A stretch of DNA of 64,000 nucleotides. It comes from Conchocele bisecta (lineage: Eukaryota; Mollusca; Bivalvia; Lucinida; Thyasiridae). Shown here one piece after another: positions 11,679-26,576 of this stretch; the stretch's first letter is position 1, and the number at the start of each line of letters is the position of its first letter. The notes below the pieces were generated by a model. The model was not told the origin of the DNA, ran no database searches, and worked only from the letters and a program-made list of their open reading frames with translations. A program made the translations under genes and the position numbers. The stretch lies in NCBI GenBank assembly GCA_029237695.1, contig CM055272.1:12884042-12948041 (forward strand). The letters run 5' to 3'.

Positions 11679-11935
11679 CGGCCGTTTCACTAAACTTCGT
11701 ACAATAAAAATGTTCGTTACACAGATTTCTATGAATTTGCCACCCACATTCACGCGTTTCTATAATGCTACCATTTTGTACCTACGTGTTCATATCATTA
11801 AACGTAGCACATACATGTACACAAATTTATTTTCCAAAATCGCCTGTCAGAACAACTGTTATCGTGGATTTCAATTTTGCATTTACGAACTTCTTAGTCG
11901 TACGAAGTTTAGTGGAACGGGCCACGGGGCATTAC
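11679..11935. mobile_element. MITE at the edge of the satellite array
   Basis: The inverted ends GGCCGTTTCACTAAACTTCG and CGAAGTTTAGTGGAACGGGCC flank AT-rich DNA. A related element is at 35337-35543. The flanks GTGTAGCATTACATACCTGG and GGGGCATTACATGACAGTAG resemble pieces of the 44-bp satellite unit, so the element seems to have inserted into the outermost unit. Confidence 0.75.
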
Positions 11936-14900
11936 ATGACAGTAGCATTATGGACCTGCATACAAGTGTAATGTTAGTAATGACAGTAGCATTATGGACC
12001 TGGATATAAGTGTAATGTTAGTAATGACAGTAGCATTTTGGACCTGAATACAAGTGTAATGTTAGTAATGACAGTAACATTATGGACATGGATATAAGTG
12101 TGAAGTTAGTAATGACAGTAACATTATGGACCTGGATGTAAGTGTAATGTTAGTAATGACAGTAGCATTATGAACCTGGATACAAGTTTAATGTTAGTAA
12201 TGACAGTAGTTATGGACTGTTACAAGTGTAATGTTAGTAATGACAGTAACATTATGGACATGGATGTAAGTGTGATGTTAGTAATGACAGTAACATTATG
12301 GACCTGGATACAAGTGTAATGTTAGTAATGACAGTAGCATTATGGACCTGGATGCAAGTGTAATGTTAGTAATGACAGTAGCATTATGGACCTGGATATA
12401 AGTGTAATGTTAGTAATAACAGTAGCATTATGGACCTGGATATAAGTTTAATGTTACTAATGACAGTAGCATTATGGATCTGGATACGAGTGTAATATTA
12501 GTAATGACAGTAGCATTATGGACCTGAATAATTATAAGTGTAATGTTAGTAATGACAGTAGCATTATGGACTTGGATACAAGAGCAATGTTAGTAATTAC
12601 AGTAGCATTACGGACCTGGATACGAGTGTAATATTAGTAATGACAGTAGCATTATGGATTTGGATATAAGTGTAATCTTAGTAATGACAGTAGCATTATG
12701 GACCTGGATACAAGTGTAATGTTAGTATTGACAGTAACATTATGGACCTGGATACACTTGTAATATTAGTAATGGTAGTAACATTATGGACCTGGATACA
12801 CGTGTAATGTTAGTAATGGTAGTAACATTATGGACCTGGATACACGTGTAATGTTTGAATTGACAGTAGCATTATGGACCTGGATACACGTGTAATGTTA
12901 GTAATGACAGTAGCATTATGAACCTGGATACACGTGTAATGTTAGTATTGACAGTAGCATTATGGACATGGATATAAGTGTAATGTTAGTAATGACAGTA
13001 GCATTATGGACCTGGATATTAGTGTAATGTTAGTAATGACAGTAACATTATGGACCTGGATACAAGTGTAATGTTAGTAATGACAGTAACATTATGGACC
13101 TGGATACAAGTGTAATGTTAGTAATGACAGTAACATTATGGACCTGGATATAAGTGTAATGTTAGTAATGACAGTAACATTATGGACCTGGATGTAAGTG
13201 TAATGTTAGTAATGACAGTAGCATCATGGGCCTGGATACAAGTACAATGTTAGTAATGACAGAAGCATTATGAACCTGGATGTAAGTGTAATGTTAGTAA
13301 TGACAGTAGCATTATTGACCTGGATACAAGTGTAATGTTAGTAATGACAGTAGCATTATGGACCTGGATGCAAGTGTAATGTTAGTAATGACAGTAGCAT
13401 TATGGACCTGGATATAAGTGTAATGTTAGTAATAACAGTAGCATTATGGACCTGGATACAAGTTTAATGTTACTAATGACAGTAGCATTATGGATCTGGA
13501 TACGAGTGTAATAATAGTAATGACAGTAGCATTATGGACCTTAATAATTATAAGTGTAATGTTAGTAATGCCAGTAGCATTATGGACTTGGATACAAGAG
13601 CAATGTTAGTAATTACAGTAGCATTGCGGACCTGGATACGAGTGTAATATTAGTAAAGACAGTAGAATTATGGACCTGGATATAAGTGTAATTGTAGTAA
13701 TGACAGTAGCATTATGGATTTGGATATAAGTGTAATCTTAGTAATGACAGTAGCATTATGGACCTGGATACAAGTGTAATGTTAGTATTGACAGTAACAT
13801 TATGGACCTGGATACACGTGTAATATTAGTAATGGTAGTAACATTATGGACCTGGATACACGTGTAATGTTAGTAATGGTAGTAACATTATGGACCTGGA
13901 TACACGTGTAATGTTTGAATTGACAGTAGCATTATGGACCTGGATACACGTGCTAATTATTGGTTAAGTTTAATGACAGTAGCAATTTATGGAACCTGGA
14001 TTAACGCATGTTTAATGTTAAGTCTTGAACAGTAGCATTATGGACATGGATATAAGTTGTAAATGTTAGTAATGTGCAGTAGCATTATGGACCTGGATAT
14101 TAGTGGTTTAATGTTGGTTATGACAGTAGCATTATGGGACCATGGCTTACAAGTGTAAATGTTTAGTAAACTGAACTGTATCATTAATGGACATGGGATA
14201 CAAGGGTTAATGTAAATAAATGACCGTAGCATTATGGCACTGGATATCAAGTTTTGTATGTTTAATAAATGGACAGTAGGCATTATGGACATGGATACAA
14301 GTGTAATGTTAATAAATGACAGTAGCATTAATGGACATGGATTAAACAAGGTGCATTGTTTAATAATGGGGGGTGGGGGGGGGACGAAGTAGCATTTATG
14401 GACATGGATACAAGTGTTAAATGTTAGTAATGACAGTAGCATTATGGACATGGATACAAGTGTAAATGTTAATAATTGACTAGTAGCATTTATGGGACAT
14501 GGATACAAGTGTAATGTTAATAATGGACAGTAGCATTATGGTAACGGATGGAAACAATGTGTTAATGTTAATAATGACAGTAGCATTATGGACCTTGGAT
14601 ACAAGTGTGATGTTAGTAAGGGACAGTTAACAGTATGGACCTGGATACTAAGTTGTAATGTTAGTTAATGACAGTAGCATTATGGACCTGGAATGTAAGG
14701 TGAATTTGGTTAGTAATGGACAGTAACATTATGGACCTGGATTACAAGTGTAATTGTTAGGTAATGACAGTAGGCCAAATATGGACCTGTATATAATGTA
14801 ATGTTAAGTTAATGAACTAAGTAATTAGCATTATGAACAGGATAGCACTTGTAATGGATTTAGGTAATACAGTTAACATTATGGACCTGGATTAATGTTA

Positions 14901-17900
14901 ATGTTAAGTAACGACAGTAAGCAATTAATGGACCTGGATGTCAAGTGTAATGTTTTAGTAATTGAACAGTAACATTAATGGACCTGGATACACGTGTAAT
15001 GTTAGTTAATGTAAGAAGCCAAAAGTCCAGGATATAAGTGAAATTAAAATGGAACCAGTAGGCATAAAGGCACAGTGTAACAAACTGTTACTAGGTTAAT
15101 TGGTGACAGTAACATTATGGAACCAGGATATAAGAGTAATGATAGTAACACAGTACATTATGGACCTTGGAATGAAAGTTTGTAATTTGAAGTAATGACA
15201 GTAAAGCATTATGGACCTGGATACACGTTGTAATGTAAGTAATGACAATTAGCATTAATGGAACCTGGATAAACACGTTGGTAATGTTAGGGTTATTGAC
15301 AGTAGCATTCATAGGACATGGATATTAAGTGTAAAATGTTTAGTAAGTGACAGTAAGCAATTAAATGGACCTGGATTAAAAGTTGTAATGTTGGTTATTT
15401 GACAGCACAATTTCCAGGACCTTGGATACAATGTAATGTTGTTATTACAGTTAGCATTATGGACCCTGGGATCACAAGTCGTAATGTTAGTAATGGACAG
15501 TGAAGAACGTAATTGGAAACCAGGAATACAAGTGTAAGTTACTAAAAGCAGGTAAGCTTGATAAAAAAGGACCGGTAACAACAGTAATGTTAGTTAATGG
15601 ACAGCAACATTAAGGACCCAGGATACAAGTGCCATGTTAAAGTTAATGAAAGTAGCATCATGGACCTGGATAAAAGTGAAATTGTTTTGTTATGACAAGT
15701 ATCAATTATGGACCTGTACAAGATGTAATGGTTTGGTTAATGGACAGTAAGCATTATGGACCAATGGATACAAGTGCTTGTTAAGTAATGACAGATAGCA
15801 TTCATGGACCATGGGATACAAGTGTAAAATTTTATGGGTTTAAATAATGGTGATGACAAGTAGCAATTATGGACCATGGAATAACAAGTGTAACTGTTAA
15901 ATATAATGATCAGTAGCATTCTATGGTCCCTGGATATAAGTTGTAATGATTATTAAAGAACAGTAAGCATAATGGACCAGGAAATACAAGTTGTAATTTA
16001 TAATGGACAGTAGGGAACTAAAGGACCCCGGAAACAAGTGTAATGTTAATAATGAACAGTAAGCATATGGACCTGGATATAAGTGTGAATGTGAGGTTAA
16101 GGACAGTAGCAGTTATGGACCTGGATACAAGTGTAATGTTAGTTAATGACTCGTAAAGCAATTGGACCTGGATACCAATGGTAATGTTTAATTAATGACA
16201 GTAGCATTATGGACCAGGATTAGAAGTTAATGTTGGTTATGACCAGTAAGCATTCAATGGACCACTGGATACCAAGTGTAAATATGTTAGTAATGATAGT
16301 AGCAAATCATGGACCTGGATATAAGTGTAAATGTTAGGTAATGGACAGTAAGCATTAATGGAACCTGGATACAAGTGTAATGTTCGTAAATGACCAGTTG
16401 CCCATTATGGACCATGGATATCAATTGTAATTTTTTGGTTATGGACAAATAGCATTAATGGGACCACGATACAAGTGTAATGTTAGTTAATGGGACCATA
16501 GGCATTGTGGAAGTGATAAAAGTGTTAAATTTAGTAATTGACAAGTTAACGCATTATGGACCTGGATGCAAGTGGGTTAATTTGTTAGTAATGACACGTA
16601 GCAATTATGGACCTGGATTATAAGTGTAATGTTAGTAATTGACAGTAGCATTATGGTACCTGGATACAAGTGTAATGTTAAGTAATTGACAGTAAAGCAT
16701 TATTGGACCCTGGAAATAATAAGTGTAATGTTTCAGTAATGACAGTAGCATTAGTGGACACCTGGATGTAACGTGGTAAATGTTGGAAAGACGAAGCATT
16801 AATAGACCTGGAGTTCAAGTGTAATTTTTAGTTAATGACCAGTAGGTTCATTATGGCTTGGATACGAATGCTAATGTTTAGTAAATGACAAGTATGCATT
16901 ATGGACCTGGATATTAAGTGTAAATGTTAGGTTAATGACAAGTAAGCATTATGGACCTGGATACTAGTGATAATGTTAGTAATGAAACATGCAGGCATAT
17001 GGAACCTTGGATTGACAGTGCATATGGACCTAATGAACCAGGTAGCAATTATGACGGACCTGGATATAAGTGTAATGTTAGTAATGACAGTATCAAATTA
17101 TGGCCTGGATTACAAGTGTAAATGTTAAGTTAATTACAGCAACCCATTATGAACCAATGGATTCAAGTGTAATGTTTAGTAAATGACAGCTAGCATTATG
17201 GACCTGATTGCAAGTGGATAATGTCAGTATTGACAGTAGCTTTATGGACCTGGATACAAGTGTAATGTTAGTAAATTGACAGTACATTATGTGACCAATG
17301 ATACAAGTGTATGTATAGTAATGACAGTACAATTATGGACCTGGATATAAGTGTAATGTTGGTTATCACAGTAGCATTATGACCTGAAAATTCAAGTGTA
17401 ATGTTAGTAATGACATAGTAAAAAAAACATTATGGTCCTGGATACAAGTGTAATGTTAGTAATGACAGTAGCATTATGGACTGGATATAAGTGTAATGTG
17501 TTATGACAGTAGCATAATGGACCTGGAATACAAGTGTAATGTTAGTAATGATAATAACAAATGGAACCTGGTTACAAGTGTAATAATATTAATGACAGTA
17601 AGGCATTATGGACCAATGGATATAATGTAAAGTTTGTTTATGACAGTTAGGGCCTTAGGAATTTGAAATACACGGTTACCTGGTTAGTAATGATAGTAAA
17701 GCCTATTGGACCTGGATGCAAGTGATGTTAGTAATGACAGTAGATTATGGACCTGGATACAAGTGTAATGTTAGTAATGGACAGTACATTATGGACCTGG
17801 ATACAAGTGTAATGTTAGTAATCGACATTTTAGGCATTTATGGAACATGGATATAAGTGTAATGTTTAGTAATGACAGTAGCATTATGGACATGGAAATA

Positions 17901-20900
17901 CAGTTCAATGTAGTAATAACAGTAGCAATAATGGACCTGAATTACAGTGTAATGTTAGTAATGAATAATCATTATGACATGGATACAAGTGTAATGTTAG
18001 TGGTTTAAAATGACAGTAGCATTATGGCCCTGGATAACAGTGTAATGTTAGTAATGACAGTAGCATATAATGGAAACCTGGTGATAAGTGTAATGGTTAT
18101 AAATGAACAGTAGCAATATGGATGGTCTGGAATACAAGTGGTTAATGTAAAGTATGAACAGTAGCATTTATGACTGGATGCAAGTACAGTTAGTAATGGA
18201 ACAGGTAGTATAGGAACTTGATTAACAAAGTGAAATGTTAGTAATAGTAGGCCATTTGAACCTGGATACGAGTTGGTAATGTTTGTAATGACAGTGCATC
18301 TTGGACCTGGAGAATAGTTGTAATTGGTTAGGTAATGACAGTAGTATTATGACCAGGATACCAAGTGTAATGTTGTAATGACAGAGTAGCATTATGGACT
18401 GGATTGGCCAAGTCCAATGTTAGTATGAACAGTGCATATGAACTTGGATACAAGTGAAATGGTTGGTAATGAACAGTAGCATTACGGAACCTGGATAAAC
18501 AACTGAGGTGGTTGTAAATTGGACAAGTAGCATTACCGGGAACCTGAATACATGTGGTTATGTTAGTAATTAACAGTAGCATTCTGGACCTGGATACAAG
18601 TGGTGTAAATTGGTTAGTAATTGCGTAGAAATATGACATGAATACAGGTGCAAATGTAGAAATGACAGTAGCATTATGGACCTGGATACAGTGTATATGT
18701 TAGTATTGACAGTAGCATTATGGACCTGGATACAAGTGTGATGTTAGTAATGTCAGTAGCATTATGGACATGTGATACAATTGTAATGTTAGTATTGACA
18801 GTAGCATTATGTACATGGATATACGTGTAATGTTAGTAATGACAGTAGCATTATGGAACTGGATGTAAGTGTAATGTTAGTAATGACAGTAGCATTATGG
18901 ACCTGCATATATGTGTAATGTTAGTAATACCAGTGGCATTATGGACCTGGATACGAGTGTAATGTTAGCAATGACAGTAACATTATGAACCTGGATACAA
19001 TTGTAATGTTAGTAATGACAGTAGCATTATCGACATAGATACAGGTGCAATGTTAGAAATGACAGTAGCATTATGGACCTGGATACAAGTGTAATGTTAA
19101 TAATCATGGTAATGACAGTAACATTATGGACCTCGATACAAGTGTAATGTTAGCAATGACAGTAGCATTATGGGCCTGGATACAAGTGTAATATTAGTAA
19201 TCACAGTAGCATTATGGACCTGGATAGACGTGTAATGTTAGTAATGTCAGTAGCATTATGGACCTGGATACAAGTGTAATGTTAGTATTGACAGTAGCAT
19301 TATGGACCTGGATACAAATGTGATGTTTGTAATGTCAGTAGCATTATGGACATGGATACAATTGTAATGTTAGTATTGACAATAGCATTATGGACATGGA
19401 TAAACGTGTAATGTTAGTAATGACAGTAGCATTATGGACCTGGATGTAAGTGTAATGTTAGTAATGACAGTAGCATTATGGACCTGCATATATGTGTAAT
19501 GTTAGTAATACCAGTGGCATTATGGACCTGGATACGAGTGTAATGTTAGCAATGACAGTAGCGTTATGGACCTGGATACAAGTGTAATGTTAGCAATGAC
19601 AGTAGCATTATGGACCTGGATATACGTATAATTTTGGTAATGACAGTAGCATTTTGGACGTGGATACAAGACTGTAATGTTAGTAATGACAGTAGCATTA
19701 TGGATCTGGATACGAGTGTAATATTAGTAATGACAGTAGCATTATGGAACTGGATAATTATAAGTGTAATGTTAGTAATGACAGTAGCATTATGGACTTG
19801 GATATAAGAGCAATGTTGGTAATTACAGCAGCATTATGGACCTGGATACGAGTGTAATATTAGTAATGACAGTAGAATTATGGACCTGGATATAAGTGTA
19901 ATGGTAGTAATGACAGTAGCTTTATGGACCTGGATATAAGTGTAATGTTAGTAATGACAGAAGCATTATGGACCTGGATACAAGTGTAATGTTAGTATTG
20001 ACAGTAGCATTATGGACCTGGATGCACATGTAATGTTTGTATTGACAGTAGCATTATGGACCTGGATACAAGTGTAATGTTAGTATTGACAGTAGCATTA
20101 TGGACCTGGATACACGTATATTTTTGAATTGACAATAGCATAATGGACCTGGATACACGTGTAATGTTAGTAATGAAAGTAGCATTATGGACCTGGATAC
20201 ACGTGTAATGTTAGTATTGACAGTAGCATTATTGACCTGGATATAAGTGTAATGTTAGTAATGACAGTAGCATTATGGACCTGGATATAAGTGTAATGTT
20301 AGTATTGACAGTAGCATTATGGACCTTGATACACGTGTAATGTTAGTATTGACAGTAGCATTATGGACCTGGATACACGTGTAATATTAGTAATGGCAGT
20401 AGCATTACATGTATGGACCTGGATACACGTGTACTGTTAGAATTGACAGTAGTATTATAGACATCGATACACGTGTACTGTTAGAATTGACATTTGCATT
20501 ATGGACCTGGATACACATGTAATGTTAGTAATGACAGTATCATTATGGACCTGGATACACGTGTAATGTTAGTATTGACAGTAACATTATGGACCTGGAT
20601 ACACATGTAACGTTAGTAATGACAGTAGCATTATGGACCAGGATACACGTGTAATATTATTAATTACAGTCACATTATGGACCTGGATACACGTGTAATG
20701 TTAGTATTGACAGTAGCATTATGGACCTGGATACACATGTAATGTTAGTAATGACAGTAACATTATGGACCTGGATACACGTGTAATATTAGTATTGACA
20801 GTAGCATTATGGACCTGGATACACGTGTAATGTTAGTATTGACAGTAGCATTATGGACCTGGATACAAGTGTAATGTTAGTAATGACAGTAGAACTATGG

Positions 20901-23900
20901 ACCTGGATACAAGTGATTTGTTAGTAATGACAGTAGCATTATGGACCTGGATATAAGTGTAATGTTGGTTATGACAGTAGCATTATGGACCTGGATACAA
21001 GTGTAATGTTAGTAATGACAGTAGAACTATGGACCTGGATACAAGTGTAATGTTAGTAATGATAGTAGCATTATGGACCTGGATATAAGTGTAATGTTGG
21101 TTATGACAGTAGCATTATGGACCTGGATACAAGTGTAATGTTAGTAATGTTAGTAGCAACATGGACCTGGATACAAGTGTAATGTTAGTATTGACAGTAG
21201 CATTATGGACCTGGATACAAGTGTAATGTTAGTAATGACAGTAGCATTATGGACCTGGATATAAGTGTAATGTTGGTTATGACAGTAGCATTATGGACCT
21301 GGATACAAGTGTAATGTTAGTAATGACAGTAGCATTACGGACCTGGATACAAGTGTAAATTTAGTATTGACAGTAGCATTATGGACCTGGATATAAGTGT
21401 AATATTAGTAATGACAGTAGCATTATGCACCTGGATATACGTGTAATGTTGGTAATGACAGTAGCATTATGGACCTGGATACAAGTGTAATGTTAGTAAT
21501 GACAGTAGCATTATGCACCTGGATATAAGTGTAATGTTAGTAATGACAGTAGCATTATGGTCTTGGATACGAATGTAATGTTAGTAATGACAGTAGCATT
21601 ATGGACCTGGAGATAAGTGTAATGTTAGTAATGACAGTAACATTATGGACCTGGATACAAGTGTAATGTTAGTAATGAAAGCAGCATTATGGACCTGGAT
21701 ACAAGTGTAATATTAGTAATGACAGTAGCATTATGGACATGGATATAAGTGTAATGTTAGTAATGACAGCAGCATTATGGACCTGGCTACAAGTGTAATG
21801 TTAGTAATGACAGCAACATTATGGACCTGGATACAAGTGTAATGTTAGTATTGACAGTAGCATTATGGACCTGGATGCAAGTGTAATGTTAGTAATAACA
21901 GTAGCATTATGGACCTGGATACAAGTGTAATGTTAGTAATGACAGTAACATTATGGACCTGGATACAAGTGTAATGTTAGTAATGACAGTAACATTATGG
22001 ACTTCGATATAAGTGTAATGTTGGTTATGACAGTAGCATTATGGACCTGAATACAAGTGTAATGTTAGTAATGACAGTAGCATTATGGACATGGATACAA
22101 GTGTAATGTTAATAATAACAGTAGCATTATGGACCTGGATACAAGTGTAATGTTAGTAATAACAGTAGCATTATGGACCTGGATACAAGTGTAATGTTAG
22201 TAATGACAGTAGCATTATGGTCTTGGATGCAAGTGTAATGTTAGTAATAACAGTAGCATAATGGACCTGAATACAAGTGTAATGTTAGTAATGATAATAA
22301 CATTATGAACCTGGATACAAGTGTAATGTTAGTAATGACAGTAACATTATGGACCTGGATATAAGTGTAATGTTGGTTATGACAGTAGCATTATGGACCT
22401 GAATACAAGTGTAATGTTAGTAATGACAGTAGCATTATGGACATGGATACAAGTGTAATGTTACTAATAACAGTAGCATTATGGACCTGGATACAAGTGT
22501 AATGTTAGTAATAACAGTAGCATTATGGACCTGGATACAAGTGTAATGTTAGTAATGACAGTAGCATTATGGTCTTGGATACGAGTGTAATGTTAGTAAT
22601 GACAGTAGCAATATGGACCTGGAGATAAGTGTAATGTTAGTAATGACAGTAGCATTATGGACCTGGATACAAGTGTAATGTTAGTAATGACAGTCGCATT
22701 ATGGACCTGGATGCAAGTACAATGTTAGTAATGACAGTAGCATTATGGACCTGGATACAAGTGAAATGTTAGTAACGACAGTAGCATTACGGACCTGGAT
22801 ACACACTTGTAATGTTAGTAATGACAGTAGCATTACGGACCTGGATACAAGTGTAATGTTAGTAATAACAGTAGCATTATGGACCTGGATACAAGTGTAA
22901 TGTTAGTATTGACAGTAGAACTATGGACATGGATACAGGTGCAATGTTAGAAATGACAGTAGCATTATGGACCTGGATACAAGTGTAATGTTAGTATTGA
23001 CAGTAGCATTATGGACCTGGATACAAGTGTGATGTTAGTAATGTCAGTAGCATTATGGACATGTGATACAATTGTAATGTTAGTATTGACAGTAGCATTA
23101 TGGACATGGATATACGTGTAATGTTAGTAATGACAGTAGCATTATGGACCTGGATGTATGTGTAATGTTAGTAATGATAGTAGCATTATGGACCTGCATA
23201 TATGTGTAATGTTAGTAATACCAGTGGCATTATGGACCTGGATACGAGTGCAATGTTAGCAATGACAGTAACATTATGAACCTGGATACAATTGTAATGT
23301 TAGTAATAACAGTAGCATTATGGACATGGAAACAAGTGTAATGTTAGTTATGACAGTAGCATTATGGACCTGGATACGAGCGTAATGTTCGTAATGACAG
23401 TAGCATTATCGACATGGATACATGTGCAATGTTAGAAATGACAGTAGCATTATGGACCTGGATACAAGTGTAATGTTAGTAATGACAGTAACATTATGGA
23501 CCTCGATACAAGTGTAATGTTAGCAATGACAGTAGCATTATGGGCCTGGTTACCAGTGTAATATTAGTAATGACAGTAGCATTATGGACCTGGATAGACG
23601 TGTAATGTAAGTAATGTCAGTAGCATTATGGACCTGGATACAAGTGTAATATTAGTATTGACAGTAGCATTATGGACCTGGATACAAATGTGGTGTTTGT
23701 AATGTCAGTAGCATTATGGACATGGATACAATTGTAATGTTAGTATTGACAGTAGCATTATGGACATGGATAAACGTGTAATGTTAGTAATGACAGTAGC
23801 ATTATGGACCTGGATGTAAGTGTAATGTTAGTAATGACAGTAGCATTATGGACCTGCATATATGTGTAATGTTAGTAATACCAGTGGCATTATGGACCTG

Positions 23901-26091
23901 GATACGAGTGTAATGTTAGCAATGACAGTAGCGTTATGGACCTGGATACAAGTGTAATGTTAGTAATGACAGTAGCATTATGGACCTGGATACAAGTGTA
24001 ATGTTAGCAATGACAGTAGCATTATGGACCTGGATATACGTATAATTTTGGTAATGACAGTAGCATTTTGGACGTGGATACAAGACTGTAATGTTAGTAA
24101 TGACAGTAGCATTATGGATCTGGATACGAGTGTAATATTAGTAATGACAGTAGCATTATGGACCTGAATAATTATAAGTGTAATGTTAGTAATGACAGTA
24201 GCATTATGGACTTGGATATAAGAGCAATGTTGGTAATTACAGTAGCATTATGGACCTGGATACGAGTGTAATATTACTAATGACAGTAGAATTATGGACC
24301 TGGATATAAGTGTAATGGTAGTAATGACAGTAGCATTATGGACCTGGATATAAGTGTAATGTTAGTAATGACAGAAGCATTATGGACCTGGATACAAGTG
24401 TAATGTTAGTATTGACAGTAGCATTATGGACCTGGATGCACATGTAATGTTAGTATTGACAGTAGCATTATGGACCTGGATACAAGTGTAATGTTAGTAT
24501 TGACAGTAGCATTATGGACCTGGATACACGTATATTGTTAGAATTGACAATAGCATAATGGACCTGGATACACGTGTAATGTTAGTAATGAAAGTAGCAT
24601 TATGGACCTGGATACACGTGTAATGTTAGTATTGACAGTAGCATTATGGACCTGGATATAAGTGTAATGTTAGTAATGACAGTAGCATTATGGACATGGA
24701 TACAAGTGTAATGTTAGTATTGACAGTAGCATTATGGACCTGGATGCACATGTAATGTTAGTATTGACAATAGCATTATGGACCTGGATACAAGTGTAAT
24801 GTTAGTATTGACAGTAGCATTATGGACCTGGATACACGTATATTGTTAGAATTGACAGTAACATTATGGACCTGGATATAAGTGTAATGTTCGTTATGAC
24901 AGTAGAATTATGGACCTGAATACAAGTGTAATGTTAGTAATGACAGTAGCATTATGGACCTGGATACAAGTGTGATGTTAGTAATGACAGTAACATTATG
25001 GACATGGATACAAGTGTAATGTTAGTAATCACAGTAGCATTATGGACCTGGATACAAGTGTAATGTTAGTAATGACAGTAGCATTATTGTCTTGGATACG
25101 AGTGTAATGTTAGTAATGACAGTAGCAATATGGACCTGGAGATAAGTGTAATGTTAGTTATGACAGTAGCATTATGGACCTGGATACAAGTGTAATGTTA
25201 GTATTGACAGTAGCATTATGGACCTGGATACACGTATGTTGTTAGAATTGACAATAGCATAATGGACCTGGATACACGTGTAATGTTAGTAATGAAAGTA
25301 GCATTATGGACCTGGATACCCGTGTAATGTTAGTATTGACAGTAGCATTATGGACCTGGATATAAGTGTAATGTTAATAATGACAGTAGCATTATGGACC
25401 TTGATATAAGTGTAATGTTAGTATTGACAGTAGCATTATGGACCTTGATACACGTGTAATGTTAGTATTGTCAGTAGCATTATGGACCTGGATACACGTG
25501 TAATATTAGTAATGGCAGTAGCATTACATGTATGGACCTGGATACACGTGTACTGTTAGAATTGACAGTAGTATTATAGACCTGTATACACGTGTACTGT
25601 TAGAATTGACATTTGCATTATGGACCTGGATACACATGTAATGTTAGTAATGACAGTAGCATTATGGACCTTGATACACGTGTAATGTTAGTATTGACAG
25701 TAACATTATGGACCTGGATACACATGTAATGTTAGTAATGACAGTAGCATTATGGACCTGGATACACGTGTAATATTAGTAATGACAGTCACATTATGGA
25801 CCTGGATACACGTGTAATGTTAGTATTGACAGTAGCATTATGGACTTGGATACACATGTAATGTTAGTAATGACAGTAACATTATAGACCTGGATACACG
25901 TGTAATATTAGTATTGACAGTAGCATTATGGACCTGGATACACGTGTAATGTTAGTATTGACAGTAGCATTATGGACCTGGATACAAGTGTAATGTTAGT
26001 AATGACAGTAACATTATGGACCGGGATACAAGTGTACGTTAAGCAATGTCAGTAGTGTTTTGAACTGGGATACAAATGTATAATTAGTAAT
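11935..26091. repeat. 44-bp minisatellite array (about 320 copies)
   Basis: The unit reads ACAAGTGTAATGTTAGTAAT, GACAGTAGCATTATGGACCT, GGAT (44 bp). It repeats over about 14.2 kb, with unit variants such as ATACACGTG, ATATAAGTG, GTATTGACAG and AATAATTATAAG. Marked variants recur together: a CATGTATGG variant occurs at about 20401 and 25519, and a CAAGACTGTAATG variant at about 19665 and 24075, showing blocks of 4.4-5.1 kb duplicated inside the array. The array lies entirely in the intron between lectin exons C1 and C2. Open frames inside it are by-products of repeat periodicity. Confidence 0.95.
13940..18660. other. Indel-dense part of the minisatellite
   Basis: Within these limits nearly every 44-bp unit carries one or more single-base insertions or deletions, often doubled bases (TAAGTTGTAAATG, GGACATGGGATAC, and a G run at about 14367-14381). 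The units before 13940 and after 18660 are almost indel-free. The abrupt change at both sides suggests low-accuracy long-read consensus in the array core, not older repeats. Confidence 0.8.
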
Positions 26092-26448
26092 TTGATTTGA
26101 ATTAAACACATATAACACCTGTTGATATTGTATATGCATGTATTATAACACGTGTTTACAATAACATTTTCATCTGCAACCCGCCAAATTAAATAAAGTG
26201 ACGGACCTATACTTCAACACTTCAATAAAGAAGAAACTGTAGTTGACACTAAAGGCTTGATAGTGATTTCAGTACTCGTAAATAATTCGGGTTCAAGCTG
26301 AGGTAACTTTCTGTTGTTGTTGCTGGTATGAACACGTAACCATGTTACAAGATGGGTTACTGGATGAAACCCATCTAAATTAATCACCGGGTGTCCGGTT
26401 TAGCGGTGTTCTACTGTAGTAAACTTTTATTGAAATGGATATTTATAG
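26092..26448. other. Intron sequence between satellite and exon C2
   Basis: Unique-looking AT-rich sequence with no gene, hairpin or repeat that I can recognise. Confidence 0.5.
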
Positions 26449-26576
26449 TTGTGGCTGAAGGAACAACTGCTGGATCCCATCATCAGTAGTGCAGAGATGT
26501 GGACGGGGCTCACTGATATGCAGACAGAGGGGACGTACCTGTGGACGGACGGTACAAAACTCGATCCAAATGTCAT
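26449..26576 (+). CDS. C-type lectin gene, exon C2 (middle of CTLD-C)
   Basis: This 128-nt exon lies between a TTTATAG acceptor and a TGTAAGT donor, entering in phase 0 and leaving in phase 2. It encodes LWLKEQLLDPIISSAEMWTG, with the WTGL (WIGL-type) motif, then TYLWTDGTKLDP. It is separated from exon C1 by a 16.4 kb intron that holds the minisatellite, and the phases match C1 and C3 exactly. Confidence 0.85.

Noticed and set aside
12000..26000. Open reading frames of 60-156 codons inside the minisatellite (e.g. 14038-14508, 18328-18639)
   Set aside because: Their peptides are periodic read-throughs of the 44-bp unit (repeated TCIQVHNA or MTVALWTWI strings), and many lie in the indel-rich part. 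No independent coding signal.
11935..26091. CRISPR-like or rRNA-spacer-type array
   Set aside because: Units are contiguous, with no unique spacers, and the context is an animal intron.
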